Assembly (NCBI GenBank): GCA_024741835.1
Contig: JAENRP010000239.1
Coordinates: 7,585-68,467, forward strand
Direction: 5' to 3'
DNA length: 60,883 bases
Source of the DNA: Diplocarpon mali
Taxonomy: Eukaryota > Ascomycota > Leotiomycetes > Helotiales > Drepanopezizaceae
The notes under the pieces were generated by a model, which saw only the letters and a list, made by a program, of their open reading frames with translations, was not told the DNA's origin and did no database searches. Below, one piece after another: positions 10,086 to 20,399 of this stretch (its first letter is position 1; each line of letters starts with the position of its first letter). A program made the position numbers and the translations under genes.

Positions 10086-13000
10086 ATGGCAATAGCTTCT
10101 GATTCTAATCGAAATACTAGACCTAAAGACCTTTAACTCTCTTAAAAGAATTGATAATAATAGTTCGACGATTTAGAGCTTTACTTTAAGAGTAAAGGTA
10201 TCGAAATAGCGATTTAAAAGATACTTATTAAATATGCGAGAATAGCCCCTTATACTCCCTTTACTAATTCGTCTACTTCTACTTTAATAGCTAATATAAC
10301 TGCTAAGGATTTGCCAAATATATTAAATAAGCTTAGCTTAAGAGCTTTAGTAGATAATAACCGAGAATCCTAAAGGCAGATTTTAAATATAAAAAAGGAG
10401 AAGGAGTATAGGCTAGCCTTAGCTAAATGCAAGCTTAAGATTAATAGAGGTTTAAGTGATAAAGACTAAGATTTTATTCGAGTTTATAATAATAAAAAGA
10501 TAAGATAAGATACTTTAAAGGTAAAATACTCTTAAACAACTACCCTTAATACCTAATATCTATTATAGTAGATCACTTTATTTTAATATAAAAAAGATAA
10601 AGATAGTAAGGATATAGATATGAATATAGACTTTGCCTAATCTATATTATATAAAGTAAGAAGGAAAGTAAAAGCTATAGATCCTAGGATAACTATAATT
10701 TTTAAGGAAACTTAGCTTTTTAATTTCTTATTTAATAGCCTCCCTTCTAAGTTTGCTATTGCGAAACAATCTCTTCTTATCTAACCTAACCTTAAGATCT
10801 ATAAGAAGATCGACCTCCTTTAAACTATTAAGCAAGACCTTAAAGGACGCTCTAAATCGGCAAATGCCGCATTATAAGATAATAATAAGCCTAAGAAGAG
10901 GAAAAAGCGCAGGACGAGCCCTTAAGCTTATCGGGGATACTACTTCTATAATAGTACTTATAATATTACTAATTGTAAAGTTAAAAGGCAATTAATTAAT
11001 ATAATCGCTAGCTTTAATATTAAGAAGCAATTAAAGCAGAAGTTAAGAAGCAAACTACCTTTATCCTACCGAAGGCCGCAACTACTAAAGAAAGGCAAAG
11101 GAAAAGGAAAAGGCTATTTAGCCAAAACTTCAGCAGATACTTCTAATAATAATAATAGGTTATTTAAACCTAAATCCACTTTCGAAAATTCAAACAATAA
11201 TTATAATAAAAATGCCTATATCTTAAAAGCCGATCTTCGTAAGATCCTTAAATCTAACTAGTATAGTAATACTAATTGTATAACATATATAACTAATAAA
11301 CCCTACCTATTTAAAAGCCTACTTACTAAAATAAAAAGGCGCTTTATTAAGGTTAGTAGTAAAAGGTTATATATAAACTTAATAGGTATAATAGAGATAA
11401 ATATCGCTAGCGTTTCTTTCCTTTTATAAAATATTCTCTTTATATCTAGCTTAAGTATTAATCTTTTATTTAATTATAAGATCTATATAGAATTAAATTA
11501 TATAAGAGTTTTTAATAATCAATTTATATAGTTTATAAATAACAATTATAAAGTGATCTTTAAAGCTAAAATTAAAGATAGACTTTATATTATTTTAAAG
11601 GTAATATTATAGAAATTAACTCTTAAGACAGACTTATAAGTGGATTCCTTTAAAGAAAGTGCACTCTTTGCCTTAATATAATTAAGCAAGGATAAGGAGA
11701 ATAGATAGACTCTTAAGCTAAGATCGCAAGTGAAATTTGCGAAAATAACTCTTAAGCTAAGACTATAGGTAGATTACAAAGTATTTTTAAAGATAACTCT
11801 TAAGCTAAGATTATAAGTGAATTTAATAGAAATAACTTTTAAGCTAAGACTATAAGTGGATTCTATAGATTCGCTAATAATAACTCTTAGGCTAAGATCG
11901 CAAGTGAAATTTATAGAAATAATTCTTAAGCTAAGACTATAAGTGAAATTCGCAAATTCGTTAGAATCGACTCTTAAGCTAAGACCGCGAGTAGATCTTG
12001 CGGTTTTATTAAAAATGACTCTTAAGCCAGGCTCGCAACTGGAAAATGGTAAAACCTCGAACTACTATTACTAGTCCTTTCTAGCTATTAATAATAAAGT
12101 ATCGACTAATAATAGGCTATTAAAGCTATTAAAAGCCAAAAGCCTATTAAGGTATTAGCTAATATATAAAAGATTCGCGCATTTAAGGCTAAAGAAATTA
12201 AAAGGCTTATATAAGGTCTTAACTTTAAAATAGAAGATCTAAGTACTAAAGGATCGCTTAGTATGCTAAATTTGCAAGCTAATAAAACTTCGAAATTAGA
12301 TGCAAATTAAGCTTAGTTTATAAAAAGATTCGATACTAGCGCTAATATCTATTAATATTACCAGACTATTTATAACTTTAATTAAAAGAAATAATTGGTT
12401 TTTTTAAATAGTAGATAACTCTACTTAATAGATATAGACTATTTGCATTAAGACTAAATCTAAGCTTATAGAAAAGTTGAAAACTTAGAAAGTGATAGAG
12501 GAATACTAGACTTAATTAAAGCTAATAGCTATTAGGTTTAATAATATATTAGAGATTAAGGTAAAGCTTAATAAATAGGTAAAATAAGGAATTTATTATA
12601 AACTAATTATAATATATAAAGGTTCTTATTAAAATAGCATCGCTAAGCGAAGCATCTAATAAGTAAAGACTAACTATTGCGCTCTATTATAAGATGCTAA
12701 CCTACTATTAGAATTCTAAGACCTTACGATTAAGGCAGACGTATACCTGCGAAATAGAATAAGTAGTAGACTAATAGTTAATAGCACTTAAATATTACTA
12801 TATAAGGCATATTTTAAATAGAAACTAAGCTTAGACTATATTCGCATCTTTAAAAGCGTTTACTACTCTTATATTAGCTTAAAGTCCTGGCCTATAGGTA
12901 TAAAGAGTAAAAAACTAATAGACTAAGGTAGAGAGTATATATTTATTAAGTATATTAAATAAATAATAAAGCAATAGATAGTATATACGCCAGATTTAAG

Positions 13001-15119
13001 GTAAGTAATTGTATCCTTAGTAGTTGAGTTTAATAAATCTTAAAATAGGAAGGAGCTATCCTTAAAGCTTTATATACTTAAAGATTTGCAAGATATACTA
13101 ATCGACGGTAATACTATTAAGCCGAATTAATAACCCCTCTCTTTTAGCTTAAGTATATTAAGTGCACTTACTAATCGACGACCTGCTAATCGCCTAAAGG
13201 CTAAATAAACTATTCCTATTATCTGCGAACTGCTTAAAGTATAGAATAACTTTAATATTATTATCCCTTTAGCTAAAGTACTTATAATAAAGGATATTCT
13301 TAAAATAGGTATAAGTAATAATAAGCCTCTACTATTAGAAAGCGGTTCCTTAAATGATAAGCCTATAAAACTTATAGCCGAACCTATATCTTTAAAGAGG
13401 AATAGAGATTTAGAACTAGAAGATACTTTAGACAAATGCAAGTTTAAGCATATCTAGGCTATAATAGCATATAGGATCTATAAGCTCGAACTTTAATAGA
13501 GCCTTAATAAAGATAATGCGTTCTTAGCTACTAAAGGGATAAAGAAAATCTCTCTTTTAAAGATATATAATAAAGCTATTAATAATCTAAAGAATAGAGT
13601 AGTATAAAATGAGGCAATTTAAGAGGAGATAAGTTCTCTTATTGCAAATGGTATATAAATAGAGGAATTAATGCTAAAGGATATGAACTTAGTTTTAATA
13701 AAGTAGGTCTTTATAATTAAGATATATGCAAATAGGACCTTAGAATATTATAAGGTAAGGCTTATAGCTAAGGGCTTCTCCTAATAGTATAAAGAAGACT
13801 ACTTTAATATATTTGCGCTAATAGTTTGCATAGATACCTTTTATATATTTATAATAATAGTAGCTGCTAAGGACTTTAAATGCAGATAGTATAATATTAA
13901 AAATGCATTTACTAAAGCGATTATAAAGGAATAGATTTTTCTCTCCCAACTTAACGGTATTCCTATATATGCTAGTCACTCTCTTTATATACTCTATAGT
14001 ATCTATAGGCTTAAATAATCAGCCTATAATTAGAACCTCTTATATAGCTCTACTTTAATAGAAATAGGATTCGTTTAAAGCTTAGCTAACCTTTATCTAT
14101 TTACTTATATTAAGCGTAGAATCAAGTTGCTATTATATATTAATAATATTATTATAGCTGCAAAGATAACTACTTAATTAAATTAGTTCTTTATAATAAT
14201 TCGAAAACGTTTTAATACTAAGGATCTAAAGGGAATTTATAAGATCCTTAGCATCTATATTATAAGGAACCGCTTTACTTAAGAACTCTAGTTAAATTAA
14301 GAGTAGTATATTAAGAAGATCCTAGACCGAATAGGACTTTCCGCTTATACTTCTAACTTTAAGCTAAAGCGTATTCTAATCGAAGGAAAGTATAATAAGT
14401 TAAAGCCTACTAATGAAAATGAGTAAAGAGGAGATCTAAAGAAGTACTAATAGGATATTAAAGCGATTATATATACTATAGTATATATAAGACCAAATAT
14501 CGCCTTTATTATTAAACAACTTAATCAAAACCTAAAGGATCTAACGATTTAATATAAGAATGCAGTTAAGCGACTTAAAAGATACCTTTAATTAATAATC
14601 ATATAAAAGGTGAGATATAAACTAATAAAATATATAAGCGCAAAGCTTAAGGTATATACTAATTCCGATTAGGCAAATATAAAAGGTCGGAAAAGTATAT
14701 TTAAAAGTGTAGTAATACTATATAGTAGACTTATATTATAAGGAAGTAGGAAGTAGAAATCAATAGCTACTATAAGTACTAAGGCCAAATATATATTAAT
14801 ATTATTAAATTATAAATAAGGATTATAAATCGCTTAAGTTTTAAAAGATATAGGTTTTATTAAGTATATTAGATAAGATAGGAATTATATTAATCTTTAA
14901 GCAGATAATATAAAAGCAATTATATTTATAAAGAATCCATACTTATATAAGCGATCGAAATATATTAATATTACTTACTACTTTATCTACAACCTTATTA
15001 TAAAGAATAAGTTATCAATTACTTATATCTTAATCGATCAAATAGTAGCAAATGGATTTATAAAGCTATTAAAGATAATTGTAAAGTTTAAAGCATTTAA
15101 AGATATACTAAAGTTGTAA
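10086..15119 (+). pseudogene. C1 Gag-Pol polyprotein (copia), RIP-inactivated
   Basis: ATG at 10086, then one frame of 1,677 codons with no net frameshift to a TAA at 15117. Gag about 10086-11230. Protease about 11250-11480 (T-N-C-I-T-Y-I-T remnant of the DTG active site, then a L-F-I-S-S-L-S-I-N-L-L segment). An array of nine 23-bp palindromes at 11619-12042, in frame. GAG-pre-integrase about 12150-12280 (R-F-A-H-L). Integrase to about 12990, including the E-R-S/D-V-Y-L-R-N-R-I region near 12650-12760. RT from about 13640 (K-V-R-L-I-A-K-G-F) with L-L-Y-I-N-N near 14130-14150 where YVDD is expected. RNase H about 14680-15100 (A-D-N-I-K-A-I near 14901). It is longer than most copia polyproteins, partly because of the palindrome array. 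Dozens of TAA/TAG stops. Confidence 0.93.
11619..12042. repeat. Array of nine in-frame 23-bp palindromes in C1 pol
   Basis: Copies begin near 11619, 11709, 11756, 11795, 11833, 11882, 11924, 11970 and 12018, spaced 38-90 bp. Each reads about ACTCTTAAGCTAAG followed by ...AAGT; the last (12018) is closest to the GC-rich form, with CTTAAGCCAGGCTCGC. The copies at 11619, 11709 and 12018 are exact multiples of three from the gag ATG. The array encodes T-L-K-L-R-L-x-V repeats between protease and GAG-pre-integrase. Confidence 0.88.
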
Positions 15120-15438
15120 AAGATAGTAGGGACTTAGCAGGCTTAAGGATAACTCCTAGGCCCGCCTTGCGAATCAGGTTATATAGTCTTATAAAGGAAA
15201 GTTTTTAAATCGACTCTTAGGCTTAAACCGCAAGTCAAGCTATATAGTCTTATAAAGGAATGCTTTTAGGAAATTTGACTCCTAGTCCTGCCCTGCGAGT
15301 AAGGTTGGTAATTTTAATAGAAGTTGCTATTAATTAATTATTTTTAATTTAAAGAGATACTTAAGAGTTAGATTAGCGCAAAAGGATAGTTGCTATTTTC
15401 CTAACTGCAGGTCAATTGGAGTAAGGTCTAAGTAGGGG
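15120..15438 (+). other. C1 3' untranslated region with tandem palindrome units
   Basis: No gene. Three palindromes (15152-15174, 15213-15235, 15278-15300) are each part of a repeated unit of roughly 63 bp that also contains TATAGTCTTATAAAGGAA. The region ends in a purine stretch, AAGTAGGGG, against the right LTR at 15439. Confidence 0.75.
15152..15300. repeat. Three 23-bp palindromes in the C1 3' UTR
   Basis: 15152-15174, 15213-15235 and 15278-15300. The third retains CCTAGTCCTGCCCTGCGAGT. Confidence 0.82.
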
Positions 15439-15633
15439 TATTAAAATAGGTGATATAGCTATTACTCTAATATATTATCATATAACCCTATTGCTTAATT
15501 AGTAGGATATTAATATATATATAGCTATAAGGAAGAAAGGGGTAACCTTCCTTCCCTAACTCTTACTAATATATCGACCATCGACCTTTAAAAGCCTCCT
15601 TTACCTACTGCGCCGACTCACTTAAGCTCAATA
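15439..15633 (+). repeat. C1 right LTR
   Basis: 195 bp, the undisturbed form of the C1 LTR. It matches 8986-9121 plus 9620-9683 and is followed by the duplicated target ATTAT. Confidence 0.93.
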
Positions 15634-15638
15634 ATTAT

Positions 15639-16531
15639 CTTTCGATATATCGCCTTAAAGGAACTTAACTTATAAGCCTGGCCCGCGAGTCAAATAAGAG
15701 AATTTTATCACTTAACTACTTAAGTGACTTTAAAGAAATCGCAAAATTTTTAATTACGCTTAAACGACTAAAGATAGTTCCTTTTAAGGATTTTCAAAAG
15801 TTTAAAGCTAAAGCTCTGATTTATCTAATATAAAGAAGGAGATTATTTAAAAGGAGCGATAACTCATTTCCTATATAATTCTATTTAGATAATAATAAAT
15901 TGCAAGCTAAAGCTATTTAAGATATTTATAAGGAGACTGGCTATCGAGGAGCTAAGTTCACTTACTACTAACTCTTAAGAAAATTCTTTTAGAAAGGTTC
16001 TTTTAAAGACTATAAAGCTTTTATAAAAAGTTGTATCTCCTATTAGAAATGAAAACCTAATTGTAAAGAAAATCTCCTATTCTTAACTTAGCTATTAGGC
16101 CTTTTCTATAAAGTCAGTCTAGACGTTATATAAGTACTAACTACCGAAAATGGAGTAATATATTTTATTTTAATAAAGGAAGACCTATTAAGATAGCCTA
16201 AAGGATAACCTTTAAGATCTGCTAACTTTGAATCTATTATAAAGTTCCTTTAAGAAGACGTGGTCTATCGCTATAGACTTTTTAATAGATTAACTATTAA
16301 TAGAGGCCTTAAAAACAAAAGAGTAGTTAAAGCTTTCTTGCGAAAATATAGCATTAAGCGGGTTTAAATCTTAGCGTATAACTCGAAAGCTAATAGAATA
16401 GTAGAATAAGGATATTATAATATTCTTAATAGTCTATCTAAAGTTACTTATAGAGGATTTAAGAATTAGATAAAACACTTTTATAAAATACTTTTTACTT
16501 ATAAAACGATAATCTATAAACCGACTAGAAT
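15639..16531 (+). pseudogene. Family A integrase, N-terminal and core part (copy 1)
   Basis: Plus-strand continuation after C1. The linker 15639-15830 contains a palindrome at 15668-15690. Then comes the integrase zinc-binding region (I-Y-K-E-T-G near 15915-15940, with C-I-S-Y near 16035) and the core. Near 16290-16400 it encodes N-R-G-L-K-N-K-R-V-V-K-A-F-L and Y-N-S-K-A-N-R-I-V-E, the D-x35-E region of Ty3/gypsy integrases. It is interrupted at 16532 by the C2 target duplication and resumes at 35541. Confidence 0.87.
15668..15690. repeat. 23-bp palindrome in the A copy 1 RNase H-integrase linker
   Basis: Arms ACTTATAAGCC and GGCCCGCGAGT. Copy 2 has it at the homologous place, 51569-51591. 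Here the pol frame reads the palindrome as L-x-S-L-A-R-E-S, not as T-x-x-P-G, so this is an exception to the usual frame. Confidence 0.8.
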
Positions 16532-16536
16532 TATAC

Positions 16537-16778
16537 TATAGCAAGGAGGTTCTCTGATAGTGAACTTGATAGTAAACTAGAAGAGAGGGCACGAAGAAGT
16601 ATAAGGTGCAAACGACGATGTTAGGTATCTTGTGTCTTAATTCATAAGAGCTCTCTAACTAGGAGCTATTTAACAAGGGCTGCCACTAAGTCATATAGCA
16701 AGTCATATAACATATCATATATATAATATATTATATGATAGATCATATGACAAACATATGATAGGCATACTTGTAATA
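16537..16778 (-). repeat. C2 left LTR
   Basis: 242 bp. It begins TATAGCAAGG (from TGTAGCAAGG) and ends TGTAATA (from TGCAACA). It contains a 36-bp inverted repeat of CATATG-like units at 16703-16738. Confidence 0.92.
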
Positions 16779-17030
16779 CACCCCTCTAGGGAGACCTTTA
16801 AAGGTACTCGCCAGCAATATATATGATATTATAACTTTTGTTATAATCTACAGTTTCGTATGAAAAATCAACCTGCAGATATTGGAAATAGAGTAGAGTT
16901 CGCTAGCGCGAAATCCACCTCTTAGTAAGTCAAAATCAACTCGCGGGCCCGGCCCGGGAGTAAAAAAAATCACCCCTTAATAGAAGTGCAAAAAAAAATC
17001 ACCTTGAAATAGAGGTGCAAAAAAAATCAC
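16779..17030 (-). other. C2 3' UTR with palindrome and three 28-bp tandem repeats
   Basis: Minus-strand 3' untranslated region, unusually little changed by RIP (several CA and TG remain). A palindrome at 16939-16961 has arms ACTCGCGGGCC and GGCCCGGGAGT, the least eroded copy in the window. Directly beside it, 16962-17046, are three units of A-rich spacer plus TCACC...GGTGC. Each unit can fold as a small CACC/GGTG hairpin. The left end holds the purine tract (minus strand). Confidence 0.75.
16939..16961. repeat. Best-preserved 23-bp palindrome (C2 3' UTR)
   Basis: Arms ACTCGCGGGCC and GGCCCGGGAGT around a central C; 10 of 11 arm positions pair. It lies in the noncoding end of C2. Confidence 0.9.
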
Positions 17031-17125
17031 CCCTTAATCGAGGTGCAGAACCTTCATATTTAACAATTTGATAAAGGCGGCGTGGTTGGAGCTATTTAAG
17101 CTCTTAGTAAGTCCATCGGCGGCGT
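17030..17125 (-). pseudogene. C2 RNase H C-terminus, separated by G4
   Basis: On the minus strand from 17125 the frame encodes A-D-G-L-T-K-S-L-N-S then F-I-K-L-L-N-M, the standard end of copia RNase H (ADGLTKxL...). It is cut from the rest of pol at 30574 by G4; the duplicated GGCGT lies in the Ala/Asp codons. Confidence 0.88.
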
Positions 17126-17378
17126 TGTTACGACTGGCTCTCGAGCGTACAGTGGGGCGAGAATCGAGTAACGCTGACTGTATTACCTCAAGAGGTATGC
17201 TATATAATAGAGAAGAAAAGATAAAGAAGAGAGAGTCTCTAGTAGAGCTCCTCTAGAATAAGTACAGGTGCTTTACTAGCGTGCACGTGATCCAGCCACT
17301 TGGCTACCTTAGCGTGCACCTGACTTTATGCACCTGACCGATATATGATATAACTATATACGTAATGCGGCTGTAATA
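17126..17378 (-). repeat. G4 left LTR
   Basis: 253 bp; the less RIP-altered of the pair, with long stretches of CA and TG kept (for example GTGCACGTGATCCAGCCAC). Confidence 0.92.
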
Positions 17379-17785
17379 CTACCTCCCCCCTTTGAAAAAC
17401 TGCGCCTGCGCAGATGTATCTATAGGCGTATTATCCTCTAGGTCCTTATAATCGTCAACTCTATTATTATATGACTTAAGCCAGCTTGATAGCACCCTTA
17501 GTAGCCCTTTAGCTTAAGCGTTTTTTAGATGGAAATCTCGAATAGCATACGGCGCTATTATAGCGTTAAAGCACAGGTACTATTCAAGGTCTTTATCAGC
17601 TCCTTTCTACTCAATCTGATATTCGAGCTTCCTAGCTCGAATACGAGATCTAATTATTTCCTCTATCTCCTACTCCTCTTATTCTAATAGTACTTTAATT
17701 GCGGTAGGAGGTTCTTGAACTTATCCTGGCAGAGGGTTAGGAACGTATTTACGCAGTAAGTGAGAGTAGAAAACAGGGTAGATCG
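17379..17785 (-). pseudogene. G4 chromodomain and 3' end of pol
   Basis: On the minus strand at about 17690-17510 the frame encodes Y-Q-I-E-(stop)-K-G-A-D-K-D-L-E-(stop)-Y-L then A-I-I-A-P-Y-A-I-R-D-F-H-L. With Trp at the two stops this is a chromodomain (IEWKG...EW..). The aromatic-cage Trp codons are the ones lost to RIP. The rest of G4 pol continues at 24150. Confidence 0.85.
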
Positions 17786-18076
17786 TATGACGGATTGTCA
17801 CTATGTGTAAGTCGTACCCGGTTCGTACTCGGTTCGGCTACGGCTTAGCGCAATCTCGGTAAAGGCTATAAACCGGGTTACCCCTGGTTAGCATCCGGTT
17901 CGGCTCCCCTTAAGCGGGTGACCCTCTTTTCTTTATATATATATACTATGCCCTTCCACTCCTTTAGGGCTTTATAGTTATTGATTCTAAGTTATTACTA
18001 AGACGTTCTATTAGTATTACTATATAACTTATACGTATATCAGTACTAAGCAGAGGTTATACTCCTAGTTATTATA
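17786..18076 (+). repeat. G3 left LTR
   Basis: 291 bp, same length as the right LTR. It begins TATGACGGATTG and ends ATTATA, where the right copy has GTCACA. A TATATATATACTATG stretch at about 17935 may be the promoter TATA region. Confidence 0.93.
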
Positions 18077-18239
18077 TTATTAATAACTCTTTTGCTTCGC
18101 TAGAGATAGCGTTTATAATATCTATTTATATTATTCCTAATAGTCGACCGAAACCCTAACGAGTATAATAATATACTAGAAGACTTATACTAAGCTCTTA
18201 CTATAAGCTTGAAGAATAGTTCCCCCTATCACTCGGTCT

Positions 18240-19690
18240 TTAAAGACCCCTTGCTCTCTCCTCCTTTAAGGAGGTGCTAGTATTACCCCTAGTACCTTTC
18301 CTACTAACTCCCTACCAGCCGATGATAACGGCCTTGAAGTCACTATATTATAAGCCGAATTAGATTCCCTATAGGCATAACTTGCATCTGTATTAGAAGA
18401 GCGTAATAGGTATAACTATAAGCTGAATTCTATATACTAATAATTGATCGATTGAGAAAGAGATTTAGATAACCTTTAAAGCGCCTTTAAAGGCATCCTT
18501 AAGTCAATTAAGAAAACCCTAGCACTAGAACGAAACCCTTTTAGTTCACTTACGCACCTTTAACGCTTTATAGACTTCGACTTACCTCCTTCTGTTTCCT
18601 CTACTGCGCGTAGTAAGCGACGCAATAATTAAGACGATCCTTCTTTTACTTCCCTTAATTGATATACTACTAGTTCGCCTTTAGCTTAGCAGCTAAACCT
18701 CTCCTATATCTATAATATACTAAACCTTATTTAAAAACTGTCCGATAGCTATAATTACTGCGCTAAACACTAGGAGGCCTATATATTTGATAATCTAAAG
18801 CTCTACTACCCTTACTTCTATAGAGAACGGGCCTGGCTTAACTACGTTTTAGATTAGACTAAAGGTATAGCTAAGGATTAGCTGACCCCTTAGGTACTTA
18901 ATAGGGACGCCCGAATTATTGCCGAAACCCTAGTGAGTCAACTTGCTAAGTTCTTAGCTAACCTAGTAGAATGTAAAGAAGCTAAGATCGAGTTTACTGC
19001 CCTTTGTATAAAGGCCAATAAGTCTTTTTAGGAATTCTACCTTAAGTTCTTCTAACTAGCTGCTATAGTAGAGATCGACGATAATAGTCGACTTCGCAGC
19101 GCCCTTAGGAAGAAGATCCCGAAACGCCTCCGAACCCCCCTTATATAGAAGTGGTATAAAACTAGGACGTTAGATAAGTGGGTTACTGCTATCTAATAGG
19201 AAGACGCCGGATAGCGCGCTAAGAGGATACTGTATAATTAAATATAATATAGAAAGAGATTAGGCACTAAAGTCAAAGCTAATTCTAGTAAAAATGCCTA
19301 ATAAGGAGATACTAATAAATCAAATCCCTTGCTAAGAAACTTTTCTAAATCGTATCTAAATCGACCTTAGATCGGTACTCCTGCCCTTGGTATTATTAAG
19401 TCTAGATCTCCCTTATTTCCTTTGCGCCAGACCGATACCCTTAGCGCTCCTCCTCTTATAGCTAATCGAAAAAATCAGTTTAATAAACGGCCGAAATCCC
19501 CGTCTATTACTCTTAGGTATTATAGCTCTTGCATTAATAAGCTAAAGTATAATAATAGCCAAGGATAGAGTAGCAATAAAGAGGAGGACCCTAAGGCCGA
19601 ATAAGACAATAGTAGCGCTCCCCTTACCCCCCCGACCCCTAGGGGAAACGCCCTCGCCTAAGTAAAGCCTCCTTCTTAGGCGTACTTTAT
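18240..19690 (+). pseudogene. G3 gag region, heavily mutated
   Basis: Position between LTR/leader and protease, with a hydrophilic tail, marks this as gag. Near 19510-19555 a R-Y-Y-S-S-C-I-N-K segment could be a decayed zinc knuckle. RIP stops and possible small indels make the exact start unclear; I could not settle on one ATG. Leader 18077-18240 shows nothing else. Confidence 0.6.
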
Positions 19691-19693
19691 AAT

Positions 19694-20100
19694 ATGCAAT
19701 ACCTCGATTTGAGAAACCTCCTTAATGGCAATTTGATAATAAAACAGATCCTACTTTTAAAGAATAGTATTTCTTATAAGGTATTAGCATTAATTAATAT
19801 AAGCGCTAATAGGTATGCTTTAATTGACTTAGCGTTATTCAAATCTTTATCTTCTTTCTTTAAACCTTTGATTTGCATACTCCTTATACCCTTTCCGATT
19901 AAAGGATATAATAGTTCTTAGGGTAGTACTATTACTTATTATATACTACTTAATCTATATATCGATTAGCGAATTTAATCTTTTACTCCCTTTCTTATTA
20001 CTAACCTTGGCAACTATAAAGTGATTTTAAGATAAGCCTGGCTTAAAGAGTATAAAGTTTCTATTAATTATACTTCTTATAAGCTAACCTAGCCCGATTC
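19694..20100 (+). pseudogene. G3 aspartic protease domain
   Basis: The frame contains A-L-I-N-I-S-A-N-R-Y-A-L-I-D near 19786-19830, matching the retroviral-type protease active site D-T-G-A with Asp to Asn and Gly to Ser changes of RIP type. About 60-70 codons later W-L-K-E-Y-K-V-S-I-N-Y follows, common after the protease in chromoviruses. The frame differs from that of RT downstream, so a frameshift or an indel lies between them. Confidence 0.78.
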
Positions 20101-20399
20101 CTATCCCTTTATTATCTCTTTTGCAAGGAATATTAAAATCACTAATACTAAATAATAAAACTTAGATCGATACTATTAGTAAAATGCAATTTAATATAAT
20201 ATAGTACTAGAATAGTCCTTTCCTAGTTTGAAGCTTAATGCTAGGAAACCCTTTCTTAACTCCCTCCTAAATCACCTCCTATTCTAATTAAATACTCTTT
20301 TACCAACTCTACCCTGACTCCACTCTAAGTCGAAGGTAATACCTTTTCTAAGGACTACTCTTGCAATATATTAATTATAAAGCAAGAGCTTAACGCGAT

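Larger units (their letters stand above)
8986..15633 (+). mobile_element. C1: full-length Ty1/copia retrotransposon
   Basis: 6.65 kb, flanked by ATTAT (8981-8985 and 15634-15638). The LTRs begin TATTAAGATGGG/TATTAAAATAGG (from TGTTAAGATGGG) and end in TTCAACA/CTCAATA. A primer-site sequence GGTTATAAGCC abuts the left LTR at 9684, and a purine stretch AGTAGGGG abuts the right LTR, fixing plus orientation. The domain order gag, protease, integrase, RT, RNase H is the copia order. A TRIM-like element lies within the left LTR, and nine in-frame palindromes lie in the polyprotein. Confidence 0.93.

Noticed and set aside
11619..12042. CRISPR-like array (repeats with variable spacers)
   Set aside because: It lies inside a fungal copia polyprotein, spacer lengths vary widely, and the repeat is the same palindrome found singly elsewhere.
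13127..13441. Minus-strand 104-residue frame
   Set aside because: Antisense to the C1 integrase-RT linker on the plus strand; no independent support.
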